Shown in pieces: positions 61,269 to 64,000 of a stretch of 64,000 nucleotides of DNA; positions within the stretch are counted from its first letter, which is position 1; every line of letters starts with the position of its first letter. The notes beneath the pieces were generated by a model, which was not told the DNA's origin, did not search any database, and saw nothing but the letters and a program-made list of their open reading frames with translations. The translations under genes and the position numbers were made by a program. The stretch is from an uncultured Eubacteriales bacterium (GTDB taxonomy: Bacteria; Bacillota; Clostridia; Oscillospirales; CAG-272), in the NCBI GenBank assembly GCA_934481515.1, contig CAKSPO010000001.1, forward strand, positions 48,111-112,110. The letters run 5' to 3'.

Positions 61269-61521
61269 GAGAAACCTCCTTCCCTTTTCTTTTGCAGGCA
61301 CCTGTATGATAAGGGAAAAAGCAGACATCTACTGTCATGGTTGAAAAGTTTTATCCGATTTTTCAACCAAATACTGCGGCGTTACGTGGTCGCCATTGCT
61401 TCGGCTTGATTTTTTTCTGTATTCAAGGATTCCCAAATAACGGGGAAGGAAGCGATCAGGATAAGGTTCAGCCCGGATAACGAATGATTTGGCGAATTTT
61501 TACAAAAATACCATTTTGGAA

Positions 61522-61550
61522 TTGCTTTCGTGAAAGAAATATGTTATCAT
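61522..61550 (+). promoter_or_regulatory. promoter of the AT-rich membrane protein gene
   Basis: TTGCTT (61522-61527), 17-bp spacer ending TGT, TATCAT (61545-61550). Confidence 0.65.
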
Positions 61551-61587
61551 AAAATAAAATAAAATCATATTAATGAGGAGGTACCAT

Positions 61588-62109
61588 ATGAAGAACACGG
61601 GGAAAACAAAAAAATGGTATATCGTTTTCTCTGTTGCGATATTGATTCTCCATGCTTTACCGATTATCATTTTCCGGGATAATATAGCAATCACAAAATA
61701 TTCGATTCCTTCTATTGCCTTTGCTTTTTGTTCTGTTGTCTGGGCTGTCATTGCAATTTCCCTTCGGGAGCATTTCAATCTCTTCTTTCTTAATCTGTAC
61801 GTCATTGCAAAAATATTCAATAAGTCTTATAATAAAAGCGAAGAATACAGAGATTATTTTAAAAAGTTTGCCTTTGTTTATTGTGCATTCATACCCACCT
61901 ATCTTACATGGTCCCTTTTTGTGAAGGATTTTTATGCAGGTATTATGCGACCGCTGGAAGTGAGCATTCTCAGAGAGGTTGCTATTATTCTGTTGGGTCT
62001 TGTTCCTCCCTTTGTAAAAAATATCAAAATGAGAAATCAAGAGCATTTCCGGGAGGAAACGGACAGAAAAGAACAGGAACGCCGCGAATCTATGGGAAAA
62101 TGGAAATAA
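61588..62109 (+). CDS. hypothetical four-helix membrane protein, AT-rich
   Basis: 173 residues, not recognised. Basic N-terminus, four hydrophobic segments (about 11-30, 40-62, 92-112, 130-147) and a charged C-terminal tail (EETDRKEQERR). A basic/aromatic stretch lies between helices 2 and 3. Good ribosome site GAGGAGG. The gene is clearly more AT-rich than its neighbours and uses A/T-ending codons, suggesting recent acquisition. It has its own promoter and terminator. Confidence 0.75.
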   Translation: MKNTGKTKKWYIVFSVAILILHALPIIIFRDNIAITKYSIPSIAFAFCSVVWAVIAISLREHFNLFFLNLYVIAKIFNKSYNKSEEYRDYFKKFAFVYCAFIPTYLTWSLFVKDFYAGIMRPLEVSILREVAIILLGLVPPFVKNIKMRNQEHFREETDRKEQERRESMGKWK

Positions 62110-62161
62110 TTATAGAAGAAATAATATAGAAAATATAACAGATATAAAAGTATATAAAAAC

Positions 62162-62205
62162 TCCGCATCAAAAAAGTACGGACTTTTGATGCGGATGATT
62201 TTTAT
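62162..62205 (+). terminator. terminator after the AT-rich gene
   Basis: TCCGCATCAAAA / TTTTGATGCGGA stem with a 10-base loop, followed by TGATTTTTATTTT. Confidence 0.88.
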
Positions 62206-62283
62206 TTTCGGAGCACTTTCACAAGTGCTGTTTTGTTTTTTTGGATGGATATTTCAGAAGGAGTCGAAACAAATGTCGGAAGC

Positions 62284-62625
62284 TTATGCGCTTTTGGTAT
62301 AAGTTTTGATGATCCCGGAGAGCAGAGCGCTTTCTTTCTCCGAAAGCTTGTCTTTTACCAGCTCCTGTATTTTTGAGAGTAATGCAAGCTCTTCTTCATG
62401 CATATAAGCACGATCAAAGCTGTAATTTCCGATCACATATACACCGCCATTGTATTTTCCGGAGCGAACGTCCAGCGGAACGTGAAAGGTCGCCTCAATT
62501 TCAAATATATCCCGTTGGATGGTTCTGACGGAAACGCCGAACATCTCTGCAAGCCGGGGCATCGTTGCCTTCCGGAATTTGCAGAGATATTTTAATATTT
62601 CAAGTCGTCTTTCGGCGGTTCCCAT
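62284..62625 (-). CDS. small HTH_11 (DeoR-type) transcriptional regulator
   Basis: 113 residues from the ATG at 62625 (site AAAGGAGGAAC). The N-terminal helix-turn-helix has RRLEILKYLCKFRKATMPRL then MFGVSVRTIQRDIFEIE (about 22-40). Beyond it is a short GKYNGGVYV piece and a helical end; the WYL/PRD sensor of larger relatives is missing, so it is a compact regulator of that group. Targets unknown. Confidence 0.85.
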   Translation of the reverse strand: MGTAERRLEILKYLCKFRKATMPRLAEMFGVSVRTIQRDIFEIEATFHVPLDVRSGKYNGGVYVIGNYSFDRAYMHEEELALLSKIQELVKDKLSEKESALLSGIIKTYTKSA

Positions 62626-62639
62626 CCGTTCCTCCTTTC

Positions 62640-62686
62640 CGTAAAATAAAAAGAGCATGGCAAATAGCGTATGGCTACTTGTCATG
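62640..62686 (-). terminator. terminator after the zinc-ribbon gene
   Basis: On the minus strand GCATGACAAGTAGC pairs with GCTATTTGCCATGC (one G-U, one mismatch), followed by TCTTTTTATTTT. Confidence 0.75.
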
Positions 62687-62726
62687 CCCGTATGTTTGAC
62701 ATCGTGCTATGTACAAAGTGTCGGTA

Positions 62727-62933
62727 TTATTTTTTGATCAGGGTTTCCAATGTCATATGCTCCGTGCCTGCCGTATCTTTGGCGACATTGACCGCCAAAG
62801 TATTTTTACAGCACTGACATTTGATGATAATATCCGCATGGCTTTCGTTGCTCTGCGATAGTTTTGCAAGTGAAAGGGATTTGGTCGAGTCACAGGCTCG
62901 TTTGCTGCATATAGGACATTGATATTTTGTCAT
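62727..62933 (-). CDS. small two-CxxC zinc-ribbon protein
   Basis: 68 residues: CPIC near the N-terminus (Cys6, Cys9) and CQCC at about 39-42, a spacing that can bind one zinc ion, with a Ser/Lys-rich stretch between. It resembles short Com-like or MJ0042-like zinc ribbons but I cannot name the family. The ATG follows GGAGAAGG and lies 18 bases after the stop of the LexA-like gene, so the two form an operon. Confidence 0.75.
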   Translation of the reverse strand: MTKYQCPICSKRACDSTKSLSLAKLSQSNESHADIIIKCQCCKNTLAVNVAKDTAGTEHMTLETLIKK

Positions 62934-62951
62934 ACGTCACCTTCTCCGTTT

Positions 62952-63563
62952 TTAATGAATTTCTTTGATTACTTTTAGAGCAATTCCCTGAATCGTTAAG
63001 AATTTCGGATAAAAATCCCGTTGCTGTGGTTTGTACTTCTTGTTTTCCGCATGAAGGCGGGGACGACCTTCTTCCCAAAACAGCCGTTTCAAGGTGTTTC
63101 CTTCCTCCGTCAAAGCAACCACCACCGTATTGCTTTCCGCCACGGTTGCCTTTTTGACCAGAACAAGATCGTCTTTTTCAATACCGATATCCACCATGGA
63201 ATCTCCATAGGCGCGGAGCAAAAAGCATTCTCCGTCAACCCATTCCTTCGGAACCGCGAGATAACCGCTGACATGCTCCTCCTGCTCGTCGGGGGAACCG
63301 CAGACAATCTGACCGATAATCGGAATTCTCTTGAAGCCGCAACGCATTTTGCGCTGAAGCTCGGTTTCCAGTGTGTTTTTGCCGCAATAGGAAACCAAAC
63401 CACGCTTTTCCAGTTCCAGAATATACCGATACGCGGTAGCTTTTGACATTTCCATGTAGTCCATGATTTCAGAGAGACTTGGGGAAGTGCCGTTGTTTTC
63501 GCGGGCGTATTGATGGATAAAGTCTGCAAGCCGTTCTATTTTTTCCCGGTTCATCGTTCTCAT
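62952..63563 (-). CDS. lexA: LexA-like self-cleaving repressor (S24 family)
   Basis: 203 residues. N-terminal winged helix (LADFIHQYARENNGTSPSLS, then SKATAYRYILELEKRGLV); C-terminal S24 peptidase with the cleavage site as Cys-Gly (IIGQIVCGSP) rather than LexA's usual Ala-Gly, catalytic Ser in YGDSMVDIGI and Lys in GNTLKRL. Start ATG follows AAAGGAGCC. Two palindromic sites flank its promoter. It is either the SOS repressor or a phage-type relative; the Cys-Gly bond is also the UmuD choice. Confidence 0.9.
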   Translation of the reverse strand: MRTMNREKIERLADFIHQYARENNGTSPSLSEIMDYMEMSKATAYRYILELEKRGLVSYCGKNTLETELQRKMRCGFKRIPIIGQIVCGSPDEQEEHVSGYLAVPKEWVDGECFLLRAYGDSMVDIGIEKDDLVLVKKATVAESNTVVVALTEEGNTLKRLFWEEGRPRLHAENKKYKPQQRDFYPKFLTIQGIALKVIKEIH

Positions 63564-63584
63564 AATTTGGCTCCTTTGGTTGGT

Positions 63585-63657
63585 ATGAAACTTACGGTTT
63601 CATTATACCATGTGACAATAACTTTGTCAAGCCATAAAATGAAACTTATGGTTTTAT
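63585..63657 (-). promoter_or_regulatory. lexA-like promoter with two palindromic operators
   Basis: Minus-strand TTGACA (63625-63630), 17-bp spacer ending TGG, TATAAT (63602-63607): consensus. Operator 1, ATGAAACTTACGGTTTCAT (63585-63603), is a perfect 7-5-7 palindrome covering the -10/start. Operator 2, ATGAAACTTATGGTTTTAT (63639-63657), with one mismatch, lies just upstream of the -35. Confidence 0.85.
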
Positions 63658-63670
63658 TTTTTGAAAGGCA

Positions 63671-63704
63671 ATAAAAACTCCGCACCTCAAAACGGGGTGC
63701 GGAG
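63671..63704 (-). terminator. terminator of the leftward gene entering from the right edge
   Basis: CTCCGCACC / GGTGCGGAG stem; on the minus strand it is followed by AGTTTTTATT-like T-run. It implies a minus-strand transcript arriving from beyond 63900. The 63705-63911 stretch between shows no gene I recognise. Confidence 0.7.
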
Positions 63705-63911
63705 AAAGGGAAAGGTTGTTTTCGGTTTTATTGACTGCTGTCGATGATTCGGGAGGAGGGGAGCAAAATTCCTATACCGCAGGATCCATGTTGCATCCCG
63801 TACCGCAGCTGTTTCTTCACAATAGCAGTAATTATCGCTTGATATCACATAATAAATGTCGTTTCATCTTGGGGCGGAGAGCGGCGGTTCAAAAATCGAA
63901 GAAGCTTGCGA

Positions 63912-64000
63912 TTATGAAAGCTCTTTTCCGTCCGTGGAAATTGTGACAATCTGCCACGGGATAAATTTCCCGCTGTTTTTCAGAGCGGTTATCGCCGCCT
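63912..64000 (-). CDS. 3' end of an unidentified minus-strand gene
   Basis: Open to the window edge. The last 28 codons read LKNSGKFIPWQIVTISTDGK near the end and stop with TAA at 63912-63914. A terminator lies 200 bases further on the same strand. Codon use looks genuine, but the fragment is too short to name. Confidence 0.45.
   Translation of the reverse strand, partial: AAITALKNSGKFIPWQIVTISTDGKELS

Noticed and set aside
63716..63946. 76-codon plus-strand open frame at the right edge
   Set aside because: No ribosome site, low-complexity translation, and it lies opposite a minus-strand frame with a matching terminator.

Overview
The window is a chromosomal segment of a low-to-moderate GC Gram-positive anaerobe, most likely a Clostridia/Oscillospiraceae-type bacterium. 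The basis is gene content and order: membrane protein YybS, gdpP, rplI and dnaB in a row, then tilS-hpt-ftsH, and nusB-xseA-xseB-ispA-tlyA-nadK-argR-recN. Promoters are of the TTGACA/TATAAT type with frequent TG-extended -10 boxes, and Shine-Dalgarno sites are AGGAGG-like. A CwlD-like amidase hints at a sporulating lineage and a biotin-dependent sodium-pump cluster hints at fermentation. There is no rRNA, CRISPR array or intact insertion sequence. Lineage is inference.

1-6060: the 3' part of ileS, lspA and an RluA-type pseudouridine synthase on the + strand; a 510-base intergenic stretch; a cytidylate-kinase-like gene on the - strand; a DUF1294 gene and the YybS-like membrane gene. 6200-14040: c-di-AMP phosphodiesterase gdpP, rplI, dnaB, tilS, hpt and ftsH. 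14150-18230: a folate/queuosine vitamin module. A THF riboswitch precedes folT, folC follows, then a preQ1-I riboswitch precedes queT, then cca. 18310-23050: a cupin gene with a damaged 5' end, a TrmH-family methylase, and an AraC regulator divergent from a GH38 alpha-mannosidase. 23119-26629: alaS and a CwlD-like amidase on the - strand.

26840-34977 is one compact nine-to-ten gene operon (nusB to recN) with overlapping starts and stops. It carries a Kae1/TsaD paralogue and a YuiD-like protein and lacks dxs. 35079-40172 is a five-gene biotin-dependent carboxyltransferase/Na+-pump cluster behind a perfect consensus promoter. It holds both a CoA-type and a keto-acid-type carboxyltransferase, so it could act as a decarboxylase pump, a transcarboxylase, or both. 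40231-49717 is all on the - strand: mgtE, phosphohexomutase, a TSCPD protein, a strongly diverged prephenate-dehydratase-like protein, htpG and two tandem AI-2E-family permeases. 49933-52756 holds ispE, a YqhQ/DUF1385 protein and a YwlG protein.

52757-54300 is a graveyard: a frameshifted serine-recombinase tail, a possible relaxase fragment, and the head of a DUF4118 sensor kinase fused by deletion to the tail of a DUF47 protein. It lies directly upstream of a tRNA-Gly/Arg/His cluster. 54894-58388 holds a MerR regulator with a GyrI-like domain, the oxidoreductase gene it probably controls through a 19-bp-spacer promoter, a YjbR protein and an alpha/beta hydrolase. 58480-61268 (- strand) holds an AspT-like transporter, a membrane-anchored metallophosphoesterase and a holin/XhlA-like pair. 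61588-64000 is accessory: an AT-rich membrane protein, a small HTH regulator, a zinc-ribbon protein and a LexA-like repressor flanked by two unusual palindromic operators.

The observations most worth following are the mixed decarboxylase/transcarboxylase cluster, the diverged prephenate-dehydratase-like protein, the LexA-like/zinc-ribbon operon with its ATGAAAC-N5-GTTTCAT sites, and the MerR-oxidoreductase pair.
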